NCBI RefSeq assembly: GCF_030247185.1
Contig: NC_080572.1
Location: 31,418,971 to 31,482,970, forward strand
DNA: 64,000 nucleotides
Direction: 5' to 3'
From: Malaya genurostris
Lineage: Eukaryota; Arthropoda; Insecta; Diptera; Culicidae
Shown: positions 14,001 through 26,454 of the stretch, piece after piece
How the letters are laid out: every line of letters begins with the position of its first letter
How positions within the stretch are numbered: the first letter of the stretch is position 1
Position numbers and translations under genes: made by a program
The notes under the pieces: model-generated
What the model was told of the DNA's origin: nothing
Database searches by the model: none
Seen by the model: the letters and a program-made list of their open reading frames with translations, nothing else

Positions 14001-17000
14001 ATTAACCTGCCTATGGATAATTGAGTCACAACGGTTGGACCAAGCAAGTGCCACCTCGAGCGGAACTAACAATGTGTATGCACGAAATAGATTCGTAATG
14101 TTTCAAAACACGCAAATGAACCATAACTATGCATGCGCCTAATTTGCCCCTCTTTCCTATTCCTGACACCATAACAGGTTTTGATGGGTGAATTGTAGAG
14201 AATTTCTTGTACTTGTAGAACTGTTTCTGTAACAGTTTTTTTTCTAAACCATTTTCAAATAGAAAGAATATAGTTCACACCATCCATCATTAACCAGATA
14301 ATTGCATTTATTTTCATTTTACTAGTCGGGTCACTACACTATTTCATTGATGGTTCTGTATATAATTGATAGATATTGATACAATGCTCTTAAAATATCT
14401 TCGCAATATCAAAAACATTTTACTTCAGAGTGGTTTCCAAAAGAGTACTTAGATTTTAAATCGGTTTGTCATTTTGCACATAAGACAAATACTAATATAA
14501 CATTGATAGGTAGAGCTCTAAAATTAACACACGCAAATTATAAATAGGAACAAATGAAACTGGAAAATCAATTTTGAAAAACAATAACTACCCGATATAG
14601 ATATTACAAAGCGTAATACGAGAGAGAAGACATAAAATATACAATAGTTTGAAAATAGAAGAAATAACTAATACTTTGCTGGATTAGGAGAAAAGCTGAA
14701 AAAATATTTGAAAATTTTTGATATAAATATTTCTTTCAGACCATCAAAGAAATTAAAAAACAAACTTTTTGCTAAAATAATGTGTTTAGGAACAGTTAAT
14801 TTTAAAAAAATAATAATCGTAGAACAGAAGAACAATGCTGAAAAATAAAATATTGCAGAAACTAGTTTGATCCAGTGTGTGAAAAACAGTTCGATAAAAC
14901 AAAAAACCTAGACAAAATTTAAAAAATGGTACAAAAGCCTGATAGTAGAAAGTTTTCTCGTTCAACTCTATTATTAGTAAACTGAAATGACAGATAGATA
15001 TTTCAAATCCAAAGATAAAAAGAAGAAATAAGTGTATGGGAAAATAAACCGAGGATTGTAAGATAACAAATAAGTTTTTTAATTTTTTACCTTTTTGACG
15101 ACTAAGTCAATATTTCTTTTTTCTTTTTTTATGCGATATTAACTTAACCAGAGACCATTTTTGTAGAAACAGAAAATGAAAATTATATAATGATAGTACT
15201 CAAGAGAGAGCAAGGATGTGAATATATTGAATGGAAAATGAGAGACGTGACAGAGGGTCATTTAAGCACGCAGAAATCTTTTAGTAACTTAACTTTTACC
15301 TTCTACCAGAGGAGTCGGGCTTAGGCATCTGAACAATGCGAATCGCCCATGTCTCTGGTATGTCGAAAAGTAGTGATAAAGGTCTTTTACCATTTACTAT
15401 CCGAACCGGCCGGTTTGTACAATTATAATTAAAAAAACAGAATGATATATTGCGATATACAATGAAAAATATTTCAATGTAGAATGGGTTTTAATTCATA
15501 TGCTATTTCGCACCCTCTCATTCTGCTACTAACGCATAAGACGATAGCACCCAGTCGACGCCGTTCTATTGACCAAATGTCATCATAGACACTCGGGGAG
15601 GCGTAAGATAGGAACTTGTGAGGACTTTTTGACGATTTCAAATAAGTGAGATTTATTGTGCAGAAACTATCGAAACTGAAAATAATAACGTTGATTGAGT
15701 TTTAAATAAAAGTGTTTGACACAGAATTTCAGCGTACGTATAAAATCGAATAAATTACGAATATTATATCCAATTGTATTGTGTTGATTAAAAATGTAGC
15801 AAAACGATTACTTTGTTGAAACGGTGTAATCTCACATCTCACGAAAATTTCCTCTCCACGACCAGAGTCGCATTGAAAGAGTGTGAGAAGAGTCCACGCT
15901 GTGTCCCATATTTTCAACAGTAGGAAGTGGGTATCTTCACTCTCTAAATCCAATAGTTCAGTAAATATTCAATGGATTTTTTATACAGTCCAGTTGGTTG
16001 ATAATTGCCGCTAGCTAAAATATACCAGGATAAATTTCCACGTTTCTGTCACTCAAACCGATTTACTTTACTTCATCTGCTTTAGGAAGCAAATTTTTTT
16101 ACTATGAAATTGACAATTTTCCCACCACTGCATTGTGAGCGAACAATTCCACCGCGAACCACACAAACAAAACGGTAGTGGAAGCAATTATATTCCACAT
16201 ATACACAGATGGTACTGGTATTAGAGTCTTCATGAAGTACAGAAGTCGTGAAAATATTTTTTTTCTCTAGTGGTCTGAACGTCGCTCCTCTCACAAAATA
16301 ATTCATAGCAAGCAAACTATCTTCACGGGGCTATAAAGTGACGAAGATTATATATTTAGTTTTTGCCAACAGACTGATGACTGGCTCTCCAAACGCGAAC
16401 GGCTGTTAATGATGTCTTTATGCCACGAAAACTTGCATATCACTTATTTGATTCATGTCAAGTTAATAAAGGGTAAGAATTCTTAGTTATACTTGAATAT
16501 TATAAACAGAAGTGCAGCATTAGCAATGGCGATATGGTGATCTTAGCAAATACTGCAAACAAACAAACGCTGGCTGCTAGAGAGATACTAGCTCCTGGTT
16601 AAGTTAATCATCATGACAGTGCTCAAGAAGAGAAGAAAAGTAGCCAAGAAATAAATTTCAGTATCCGTCGTACTTTTCATGGCTGGTGACAAACAGCTGT
16701 AGACCAAAACAACTATCACAGCGGTATAAAAAAATAGCCTGAATCCAAATAATAGAATAACACAGCAAAAATTAAACTAAAGTCATCACCCAATTAGAAT
16801 TATAAGCGATCTTGGACACTTAGTCTATAGCAGGAAACAATCGCCATTCTCGAAGCAACCGGTAGCCAAGGTCATTATCAAGTGCAACCGCGTAATTGTC
16901 GTTTTCGTTGTTTAGCGATATGCGCTCTAGCATACTCTATTATATATAAACAGTTTATGCGGACTACGGTAAAATAGTATCGACCGCGTAAACGGAATAA

Positions 17001-18150
17001 TTCGATTCAATTATATAATTAATTGTGTATTCTATAGCAACAAAATTAGGTAATTCCTGAAAGGACAGTTGAGCTGCAGTTTGTGTATAAAAATGACAGA
17101 GAGAATCGTTATCTGCTCATCAACCGTCAAGTTCAGGTCACGGCTAATTACACAAAAATAGAAGCATACATTGTGTTCGAGACTATACCGTGTATTTTTA
17201 ATGACAAAACAAAACATTTTACTGTAGAATTCTATATACAGTTTTATTTTCATATGGACAGCATTTGTTCAAACATTTTATCACCACAATAAAATTTCTT
17301 TCTTAAGCCTTACAAAATTAACGTCATTATCACAAACTAAAAATCACGTGTTTCATGGATTCAACCTGTTTTTCAACTGTGGGGATATAACATCGACTAC
17401 AGTAGGAGTTGGAGTTGGAGCCAACAATAACACTGGTCTAAAAGTCCTTGGCAATGATCAGTAGTTGTGTTGTCGTGATGTCAACGATCCCTTCACTTCG
17501 CTCACCTCACGGCCCAAGTATATTCATATACCGGTAGAATTATGCTTCGACTACCCGCGATATCTCACGTATCAAATAATGAATTGATGACTAGCACAGT
17601 TCCTGAAAAGAGCGAAATTCACGAATCATATAAGAATTCCAAAATGGTTGATATATTTAATTCGACATACCACAGGTGATAATCTTTTATCTTGGGAAAT
17701 AACACTTGTGTTACAAAGAGTAGTTCATGGTTGTTTCGACTAGTTAGCATGAATTTGACACACGAAAAAAATACGAGGCATTGAGATTCAACATAATTGT
17801 CCAATAATTTTTCTACCAATTTGAAACCAATATCAAACAATAAACAAGAAAAATTTCACATTTATTTTTATATTCTAAAAGAGCACTATGTCACAATTTT
17901 GTGCTTCGGAGTCTATTCACGATCGAAGGTTTGTGGAACATTCTAACATTATATTCTACTGTACTCCTGTCGCGCCCATACGTCTGTACTACATATGTAT
18001 ACCTTGCCACAACACAGATATGCATATTTCGACAGTTACTTACTACTATCGTCTATAGGGTTATTGTTCTCATCAGTAGAGCCGCCATGATATTTTGTGG
18101 ATTACTAGACGTTCAGTCAAGGAATAGTGATAAACTCGAATACAGTATTG
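8060..18150. other. Ten-kilobase gene desert
   Basis: I see no supported gene, tRNA or intact transposon. Scattered open frames of 60-97 codons on both strands have no recognisable domain, no codon pattern and no consistent splice context. This could be intron or regulatory DNA of a gene outside the window, or decayed repeats. Confidence 0.55.
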
Positions 18151-18151
18151 T

Positions 18152-18385
18152 CACGGGTGGGCGGTTCAATGCATAGGGCACTGGTTTTACAAACCAGTTG
18201 TCTTATGTTCAAACCCTAACCTGGAAGGATTCTTAATGTCAGTAGGATTGTAGCACCAGCCATGCAATGGTTCTGTACGCTAAAATCGGCTGCAAAGTCT
18301 GAACAGAAAGTCAAATTCCATGTATGTAATACCTATATGGCTATAAATAAAAACCTATGATGGCTATAAATAAATAGTTGTGACG
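18152..18385 (+). repeat. tRNA-derived SINE
   Basis: The head folds like a tRNA. A possible A box lies around 18160-18180. A perfect 6-bp anticodon stem (actggt/accagt) surrounds loop 'tttacaa' (anticodon position TAC, Val-like), and a B-box-like 'gttcaaaccct' lies at about 18209-18219. The body then reads 'gtcagtaggattgtagcacc' ... 'aaatcggctgcaaagtctga' ... 'gtcaaattcca', a tail that I recognise from mosquito SINEs. The 3' end has short 'ggctataaataaa' repeats. The tRNA part is degenerate, so it is not a functional tRNA gene. Confidence 0.78.
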
Positions 18386-18424
18386 TGATCGTGGTATAGT
18401 AGAATTTAATGATTAAAATCCCTG

Positions 18425-19230
18425 TTTTTTTTTTCATATTCGATCTAGTGCACTACAGTGGTGTGATTGTGCCTTTCTCTTTCATAGACACAGTCTCATT
18501 AAAATATGGTTTGCCTTTTTTTTGGATAGTTACCGACACTAATTTGGGCTCATTTTTGACACCAATATATTCAGATTGATTCTGGTAGATCATAAAAGTT
18601 TGCTTCAGCGTTTATGTCACATATTTGGTAATAGTTCTCTGACCAAGCGTATCAGCAATAATACATTTGAACGTGATCATGAAATTACTTTGTCGAGTAC
18701 GTCACTTATACGATTATATCTCCGAAACTTAAAATGTCAGCCATATGATCTTCAAAATCGACCTAATATTAGTCTCAAACGAGCCTAAAATTATTGATAT
18801 CGGTTAATCCATGCACAAAAAAATCGAGCGTTAATGAGTTTGGACGTTTACATCACTTATTTGGACCTTTACATCACTGCTTACCATTTAAACTTTAAAC
18901 CAGTTCAATGAACCAATAGTAGTTTCCAAACGTGCCTTACTTTGTGAAAATTGATTCAGCAATCACGAGAAAATTGAGTGGTGAGAAAAAGCGCGTTTAG
19001 TTGGTTACGTCATTTATACCATTATATCTTCGGAATTAGAAATCACAGCCATTTGATCTTCGAACTTGATTAATGACCTAATAGTAGCTTCAAGTAGTTC
19101 AAGTTTGTTAAAATCGGTTTAGCCAATTAAACTCGGTTCAGCCATCTTGGAGAATAGTGAGCGCAAAAAAATAGATACATACACATAGACATCGAGCTGA
19201 GTCGAATGGTATATAACACTTCCAGCAATT
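18425..19230 (+). repeat. Second mosquito-type non-coding interspersed repeat
   Basis: It contains 'gtggtgtgattgtgccttt', several phrases 'cgtcacttataccattatatc' with 'cagccatttgatcttc', and the end phrase 'gagctgagtcgaatggtat'. The same vocabulary is found in 6.8-8.0 kb and 27-28 kb. It has no coding capacity. Confidence 0.6.
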
Positions 19231-19921
19231 CTATTACCTTTTTATATTTTATTCAACAATATGGTAACTGGGCAACCAAAACTCTTAATCATCTCAGTTT
19301 CTTCATTCATCTCATATATGTAAGAATGAGTAGCGATTACGTTTGAATGGTAGTGAGCCCAAATCAATTCGCACAATAAGCGATTCTAAGGCGGGGCAAT
19401 TTCATTGTCGTACTGTTTTTTTACAAAGCGGACATGCATCCTGCAGAGGTTTTTAATTATCTCAAAACTTACCGAACAGTTGACCAACCAGAACGTTTAC
19501 CGTGACTTCCGCGTATGTAATAGAAAATCAGGACAAGATGCGGTTTTTTCGAAACGTTAGGAAAAAACATACGCAAAATTCAAACTTTCATGAAAATCAC
19601 TTGATCAGGCCCAACTATGGGCTGTTCCTTTTCCCAAAAGGAACAGTTCAGATATAATGATATATTGATCTGGTATCAACCACGATAAACTTGAGTATCT
19701 TTTGTTGAGTATCCTAAAACAACAAACCTTTCCTGTGACAATTGTTATAATTCTTCGGTCACTGGTAGCAACAAGTGTTGAGCTAAAATTCCATCAGTGA
19801 CTTGCATGAGCGTGGCCATAAACATTTTTGATCAGACTGATTAATTAGTGATTATTGATCGTTTCGTGTTCTCAGTTGAAGTGACACGTTGAGCATGATC
19901 TACTACTTCCAAGTATCTGAA

Positions 19922-19964
19922 GGGAAGGGGGGGGGGCGGGGGGAGGGGGCGGGGGGGGGGGGGG
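19922..19964 (+). repeat. Near-pure G tract
   Basis: 43 bases that are almost all G, interrupted only by one AA, two C and one A. This is the most GC-rich spot in the window. It has the sequence form of a G-quadruplex on the + strand and lies about 70 bp upstream of the 3' splice site preceding the tetraspanin start exon. The minus frame across it gives a meaningless polyproline ORF. Confidence 0.9.
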
Positions 19965-20018
19965 TCTCTGGACTACCAACCCAATTAGGCAATATCGGAA
20001 ACCCAACAATTGATATTT

Positions 20019-20083
20019 CTTTCTATTTTTCCAGAGATTCACAGAACTAATAAACACCAACTAAAGTAAAACTAGACAGCACG
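20019..20083 (+). promoter_or_regulatory. 3' splice site and 5' UTR of the tetraspanin coding exon
   Basis: A pyrimidine tract (tttctttctatttttccag) ends at 20034 and is followed by 49 nt of leader before the ATG at 20084. This suggests that the transcript begins in an upstream non-coding exon, which I could not locate. Confidence 0.6.
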
Positions 20084-22684
20084 ATGGGATTGGGCGGCAG
20101 AATGGACTGCTGCGGGCAGTGTGTCAAGTATAGCATGTTCGTCTCGAATTTCGTCATATTCGTAAGTATAAGTGTTTTCAAGAAATCGGTTTTCCGAAAA
20201 TTATTAAATTAGGTTATAACCATTAGGGTATATTGCAATAATTCTCGTGAGACTGCTAACTATTCAATCTACTATAACTCTTACAGTTTGGTGGTGCCAT
20301 CGTGTTCGGTCTCGGCATCTGGACAGTGGTTGACAAAAACTTCATTAACGAGCTGCTGGGAACGAATTTGTTCTCTGGTGCCGTTTATGTACTTATAGCC
20401 ACTTCTGCGCTGGTATGTCTGTTATCCTTTTTTGGTTGCATTGGCGCTGCAAAGGAATACAAATGCATGCTGCTAACGGTGAGTATTATGAATAATTCCG
20501 AAACTATCGTTCTAGCTTGATTAAGTTTATTTATTTAGCGAACATAATTTGGGGTACAATTCCTGCCGTCGTAAATCATGACAATATTTTATATTTTTAT
20601 ATTGATACTTTGACTTTTTCTCATTATACCATTATACAGTCTGTGTTCGAAGAAATTGTGCGTGATTTTATTTTACGTACAATAAGGCTATTATCTAAAG
20701 ATAAAGTATATTTGAGACGACATGATCACGAATATAAAGTTATCTCAGAATTCCTCGAGAGATCGAGGCGTGATCGTTATTCAAAATAAGTGCTAAGTAC
20801 GCGATGTGCCTTGAACGGTTTTAGATGAACCAAAAATTCGATTACTATAACGAATGTCGTTCGAGGCGAACAATCACGAAACAGTAGGAGAAAGATGAGT
20901 GTGCGCATCTCATTGTGAGCTCCTGTTAATGTTCACCACTATTTACTTGCAATGAGCATTGAAATTTGGTCCTATTATCTACATTCGGCTACATTTCACT
21001 TTCCCTGTTGATTTCATATCTATACGACAAACGCAAATATAAAATCTGTCATTAGAAAATAAGATTTGTATTTATTTCTAATAGAAACAAGTTTTTCTTA
21101 GATTAGTAACAGTTTTTTTACCTAAACGAAGTTGTCATCGAGTATTCCAAGTGTTATTGGCGAGAGACTCTTTTTCCTAGAGTCCCTTAGTGTTCTACCC
21201 GTTCCTTACTGGAACCGTTAATATTGGTGTTTTTTCCTCTAGTAGTTGGTCCTACCTTGAACCAACCTGGATTGTGTAATTGTCTAGCGGCTGGATAGCA
21301 CTCGTTGCGGTCTATCCACCTTGAAAATCAATTACACGCCGGCTGCTTTCGGAAAAGTAATGTACCTTCTGGCTGCAGTATATTGCAAGTGTTTTATTTT
21401 AACAAAATCTTAACTATATATACACAGACCTTTTTTATGCGACTTTTTTATTCGAATTTTCAGAGTTATGCAAAGTTTCAGAGTTATGAGTTTTTTTTAT
21501 GCGAATTTTCAGAGTTATGCAGTTTCCCTTCTGCGTTTTTTTTATGCGAAGTTTCAGAGTTATGCGGTTTTTTTATGCAAAGTTTCAGAGTTATGCGGTT
21601 TTTTTATGCGCAATTTTACCGTTAACATTTACCGCAATATTAACGGTTTTCTCTTTCCATCCCGTGACGGGATCCTGGCTCACACGCATCCCTAGCTATA
21701 CCTGCGCTTGCATCTAATTTTACCTGATTGTTTACATTATTTACTTAATACATCCTGGCGCGCGGCTCAGGCCGATTCTGTGTGTTTGCATATTTCGGCC
21801 CTTATCGAAAGCTGAGTGGAAAGATTTTATTGCACTAAATGTGGAAATTCCTGTCTTAATTCGTGATAAATCCAGTGCATGATTTAAGGTAGCTGAAATC
21901 GAGAAATACCTTTCGAAAGTTAGTATAGAGGCCACTATCAAGACTGATGGCGATTATTGGTATTAAAATGGTAGCGTCGTGTTACTTTATCCTTTCAAAT
22001 AGAAAAAAAACACGTGCTCATTCTTCTGGCATTGACTGTATGTATACAATGTAAATACTTTTAATGTTTTGATTCAAAGCGCATAAGAATGGCTGTCAAA
22101 ATTATTCAAGCTTTTTAATTTTAAGTCCAAAAGTTAAAAAAATTGTTTGAACAACACTCCCTCACATTTTATTGTTCTAGCACATAAAATAATCGCACGC
22201 ATCAACCACTAGCTTATATCTCGTCTTTTATGTTTTTTATTTGCAGTACTTTATTTTGATTTTCCTGATTTTCGTCACAATGCTGATCGGTGGCATCCTA
22301 GGCTACGTGTTTCGTGAAAAAGTCTCCCAAACTATGCAACAAGAGATGCACTCCTCCATGACGTTCTACGGTGCGTACGGTAAACGTCCGATCACGCAAG
22401 CCTGGGATGTGACCCAGGAGCGACTGAAATGCTGCGGTGTCAAACATTATCATGACTGGCGCGGTTCTATTCCCCAATCTTGCTGCCAGAAAACCCTCAC
22501 CGACTTCAAACCCTGCCAAGACCACCCAACCCCGGAGAACATCCATATTCAAGGTTGTTTGGACATCACGTCCAACCTAATCCGAGACAATGCGGCCATC
22601 ATCGGGGCATCGGGGATTATCGTTGCCATACTTCTTATATTCGGAATGATCTTCTCCTGTGCATTATTCCGGATGATAGAGTAG
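20084..22684 (+). CDS. Tetraspanin, isoform with proximal terminal exon (3a)
   Basis: Four-pass membrane scaffold protein of the tetraspanin family. Model: exon 1 20084-20161 (26 codons), exon 2 20287-20478 (64 codons), exon 3a 22247-22684. All junctions are phase 0 with gt/ag borders, giving 235 aa. TM1 is at about residues 16-37, TM2 52-73, TM3 91-112 and TM4 207-232. The large extracellular loop has the diagnostic CCG motif at residues 152-154 and PQSCC ending at 170, plus Cys at 180 and 194, six loop cysteines in all. An N-terminal juxtamembrane Cys pair (residues 9-10) and Cys13 are likely palmitoylation sites. The ATG follows a 3' splice site at 20031-20034, so an upstream non-coding exon is likely. 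Poly(A) signals AATAAA lie at 22847-22852 and 23203-23208. It looks closest to the short Drosophila Tsp74F/CD151-type proteins, but I cannot assign orthology by eye. Confidence 0.93.
20479..22246 (+). other. Tetraspanin intron 2 (to exon 3a)
   Basis: A 1.77-kb intron bounded by gtgagt and tttgcag. It holds no coding sequence that I recognise. A minisatellite lies at about 21430-21615. Short open frames in 20302-20789 are read-through of exon 2 into the intron or chance frames. Confidence 0.8.
21430..21615 (+). repeat. Intronic minisatellite, units built on 'tttcagagttatgc'
   Basis: About five tandem degenerate units of roughly 30-43 bp. Each combines 'ttttttatgcgaa' or 'ttttttatgcaaa' with 'tttcagagttatg'. 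Because the unit has few stops, all three forward frames stay partly open and give spurious ORFs rich in Phe, Ser and Tyr. Confidence 0.85.
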
Positions 22685-23351
22685 CGGAGTTTGTGATTGT
22701 GCTTTTCATTTATAAGTTAAAATGAAGATAGAAGACCTACATGGCTTCATTAAGAAACGCACCAGTTATACTTTTTAATATTTTTAGAACTAGTACTGCT
22801 TATTTTATGTTGATTGCCTGTCGGTTGTTCTTATTACCTTAGAGTAAATAAAGTACAATGATAGGCAAGTGATGATTTGGAACGATTCACGATATGATTT
22901 TAAGTTTTAGTGCTAGATGTAGTGATAAGCGCACAAACCATTTGTGAAAGAATATACCCAAGCCATGAAAACATGAGATGTAAATACAAATGCTGGGTGC
23001 ATTTAAAAATACTATCAGCTTTTCATATCACATTTCATATAGTTTTGATCACCATGTTTAGTTTAGGTTGTTTTAAGCTGTAATATATGATAAAACGAAA
23101 TCGCAAAACAATCAATGAATCGAATAGAAGATATTCATTCCATCTTACTATAAAATATGTTTCTGCTGATAAATGTGTCATTGTAAAACTATAACGCTAA
23201 TAAATAAAGTTTCTAACAAAGGTGCTTTTTATTATTTCCGCCCTGCCATACACGACTTATGACCAAACAATAAAAACTCCAACCACTACACCTGTTCTAA
23301 ATCTAATAAATCTAATTTCTAATAAATCTAATCAGTTTATTTTCGTTGCAG

Positions 23352-23783
23352 TATTTTCTGCTGTGTTTCCTACTGTTCGCAGTCCTTTTTCTTGGGTGCG
23401 TTCTCGGTTACGCATTCCGCGGACGAGCTATTGAATCACTCCAGGACGAAATGCACGAAACAATCACGCAGTATGGACGCCGTCGAATGATGACGATCTC
23501 ATGGGATATAACCCAGGAAGAGTTGAAGTGCTGCGGAGTGGACAGTTTTGCTGATTGGCGTAATCGCATACCGGATTCATGCTGCTTGGAGGATCACGAT
23601 GGTCGAAAGCGACCTTGTCAGGAGCTTCAAACATCTGTAACTATTTTCAGAAGTGGATGTTTCAATGCTGTCTCTAAAGAGCTTCTACGGAATGCCAGCA
23701 TTTTGGGTGGGGCAGGATTGGGACTGGCATTCGTGATGATTCCGGGCATCGTGCTGGCTTACTATATGCTAACTACCCTCTGA
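23352..23783 (+). CDS. Alternative terminal exon 3b of the tetraspanin gene
   Basis: A second, homologous 3' terminal exon encoding 143 aa. It starts in phase 0 after a ttgcag acceptor, so it can be spliced to the same exon 2 donor (20479) to give a 233-aa tetraspanin. Like exon 3a it begins with Tyr-Phe and encodes TM3, a large loop with CCG (residues 150-152) and PDSCC, two further loop cysteines, and TM4. The two exons align along their whole length but differ in most loop residues, so the choice of exon changes the partner-binding surface while TM1-TM2 stay the same. Poly(A) signals AATAAA follow at 24007-24012 and 24027-24032. The acceptor is preceded by a cluster of CTAAT branch-point-like words (about 23298-23334). 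There is no ATG or promoter-like start of its own, which argues against a separate gene. Confidence 0.88.
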   Translation, partial: YFLLCFLLFAVLFLGCVLGYAFRGRAIESLQDEMHETITQYGRRRMMTISWDITQEELKCCGVDSFADWRNRIPDSCCLEDHDGRKRPCQELQTSVTIFRSGCFNAVSKELLRNASILGGAGLGLAFVMIPGIVLAYYMLTTL

Positions 23784-23789
23784 GCTTAT

Positions 23790-26300
23790 TTTCTGAAACT
23801 GACATGAAAATAGTAAAAAGGGAGTAAAATAGTGTAGTTCTGCGCATAACAAGCTAATCGTGGGAGAATATTTGGGTAACTTCAGTTTACAATTGAACTA
23901 TTTAATACTCCCCTATCTATCTGTAGATAATTTATAATTTTTATCAATAATGTATCTCTTTTACATGATACTAGTCCACTGTAGCAATGAACATAACCTA
24001 CTTGATAATAAAATTCTTTAATTTTAAATAAATAACTAAATAGTACTATAACGATTTCCATTGTAAGCATAATGTAAATTATATCCCAATACGGCTAATG
24101 AAGCTGGCTAACCCTTTTATAATTTTAGGCAAATGTAAAAATATCTCATTATAGTGGCTGTTTCATGTATCTCTAACGAGTGATGTATGGCAAACTTCGA
24201 TGGAAATACAGAATGAAAAATTTCAAATTCTATCGAAACATAGATTTTTGGTGTATACTACCGTCAAAAATTGGCTCATTCACCCAGTGACTAATATGTC
24301 TTTTATTAAATGCGTTAATTTCCCTAATCAATTTGGATCCTATTAACGTTTGTTATTATCGCAATTGACCTGGAATAGATCGTGTCGCTTTTTGATTGTG
24401 GAAAAAAATTGTCCAACCTTTCACTGTTTCTGTACACTGCAATTAAATGAATGAACCATTTTTTCTAACGTTTTATAAAGTGCCACCATCGTAAAATTTT
24501 ATATTTTTTTGTTAAACATATCGCTAAATTGACAAAAAAGGTGATTGAATCTACATTTTTTCGCAGGCTAGGAAAATTTGTGTGAACATAATAAAACCCA
24601 TCTTAAGCTACATTCTAAAATTTTAACTGAAAATTTATTTAATTCAAATCTGCAGTAAAAGGGCTTTAGCGTTATCATGTGTCTATACAGACGTAAGAAA
24701 ACGTCAATATTGGTTCCGAAAAGTTTTCCAGAATACAATTATTATTAATTCATTCAACTCATCTCAAACCTATGTTGACTATTGTTCGAGGAAATAAAAA
24801 AATCATCGGTGAATGACCTCGAAGGGGGAAATAAAAAAAAACAACAAACGTCGTTCAAACATGTTTTCTTTAAATTTTCAACATGCCATTACCGGTTATG
24901 GAAAGCTACATTCTTCAGTCTCCCTTATTCCATTTATGCCTTTCACATATAGAAAGGTTAAGCAATCACTGTGAAAACCGACTTTTGATCCGAGGCCCCG
25001 AAGGCCAAGTGCCATATATTGGAAGTACAAATTAGATCGGTCCATTTTTCAAAGATGGCTCTGCCAGTTATGAATATTGAACAGTAACAGCTGATGTCGA
25101 TAGTTTCAAGAGGTTAGACATCAGTCATTAATATTCAGTTCATATTGCTTCGATTTGAAAAAAGCTTTGTTTTTCACAATTATGAGCAATTTTGCGTTAA
25201 CTAAGCAGCATTCGAAAGTTTAGGAATGTTTAGGTTTTCTGTTTTAGTTGGAAGAAAAGTGCAGCTGAAGCGCATCAAATGCTTGTGGATGATTATGGTG
25301 ATAATGCTCCAACTGATAAATCATGTAGGGAATGTTTCGACGTTTCAAGAATGAAGATTCCAGCGTTGGAGACAGGACTCGCTCTGAACAACCAAAAAAA
25401 AGGCGGGTGGGTAATTTCAGAGACATAACGGGATTTCGTGAATACGAAAACAGCTGACATGTTCCTTAACACTTCCGAATATCAATTAGTTGATAAACTG
25501 TATGATCTATGCAAGCATTCCCTTTTTTCGCATTTTTCGCAAAAACTAAGAAGACTTCACTTGATTTCGATTACTGTGAATTTCACACAGCGAAAAGTGC
25601 ACAAATCTAATCAAACAGTTCTAGATTTGTACTAAACTGAGGTTTTTTACCTTCGATGTTCGATGAAGAAATCCTAATAGTTATTTAGGAAACTTTTAGA
25701 GTTATTAGAAAGACTGATTTTGTGTGATGCTCCCCACCGTTGTCCTCTTTTCGTTGTTTTTTCACCAATGCAAACAACTGGCAGCTGTGACGTAATCGCT
25801 CTTGTCGGAAGCGAAACTAACTTTGCAAACGACACACAATACATCTACTCGCAGTGGCGATAGAATCCAAACTGATCCAATTTTTGTTGAGAGGTTTCTT
25901 TTTACGTAATTTCGTTTGTAGCTTTTTCACTAATGGGCGATGGGACCAAAAGGACCAAATTGTGGAACTCACGATATTAAGCACTGTTCGGAACATTTTT
26001 CTCGAACGATTTGTTGTACAGCAGCAAATATTTTGTTCTCTTCCTCAGATCGCGTTCTGATTGGCTTATGTTGACATGGGTCAAATGAGACAGGTTTTTC
26101 AATAGTGTACTATTGAAATACTTCAATAATGTTGCTATACACGTTTAAGATGAAAAATTTCGATTCTATTGGTAGTTAAATTATATAAATCCTTTCACAG
26201 ATCACTGAGCTATGAGCTTTCGAAATACGAGAAAGGTAAACGTGCCTTATGAATTATCCTCTTTGATACTCGTTTATACCAAACAATTCAGAAAAATTAA
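23790..26300. other. Intergenic DNA downstream of the tetraspanin
   Basis: It contains the exon 3b poly(A) signals near 24.0 kb and a fragment of the mosquito-type repeat at about 24940-25025 ('catatagaaaggttaagcaa', 'gaggccccgaaggccaagtg'). No gene was recognised. Confidence 0.55.
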
Positions 26301-26454
26301 ATTTTGAATTGTTTGAGATTATGTCGCACAACTGAAAATTTTATCATAAAATTGTGATCATATTTCCGATGGCATGTAGCAAAAATTATGTTGATTCGTT
26401 AGATACAACAAGAGATATTAACGATCAAAAACTTATCACTCTCTCAGAGGGTAA

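Noticed and set aside
18152..18225. Functional tRNA-Val gene
   Set aside because: The anticodon arm is good, but the acceptor and D arms do not pair properly and the sequence continues into a SINE body.
19872..20060. Minus-strand ORF with polyproline
   Set aside because: It comes from the G tract on the other strand and overlaps a splice acceptor and 5' UTR.
21305..21717. Three overlapping ORFs rich in Phe, Ser and Tyr
   Set aside because: They are different frames of the intronic minisatellite.
22298..22725. Frames on both strands over the tetraspanin exon
   Set aside because: They are shadows of exon 3a, which alone carries the family motifs.
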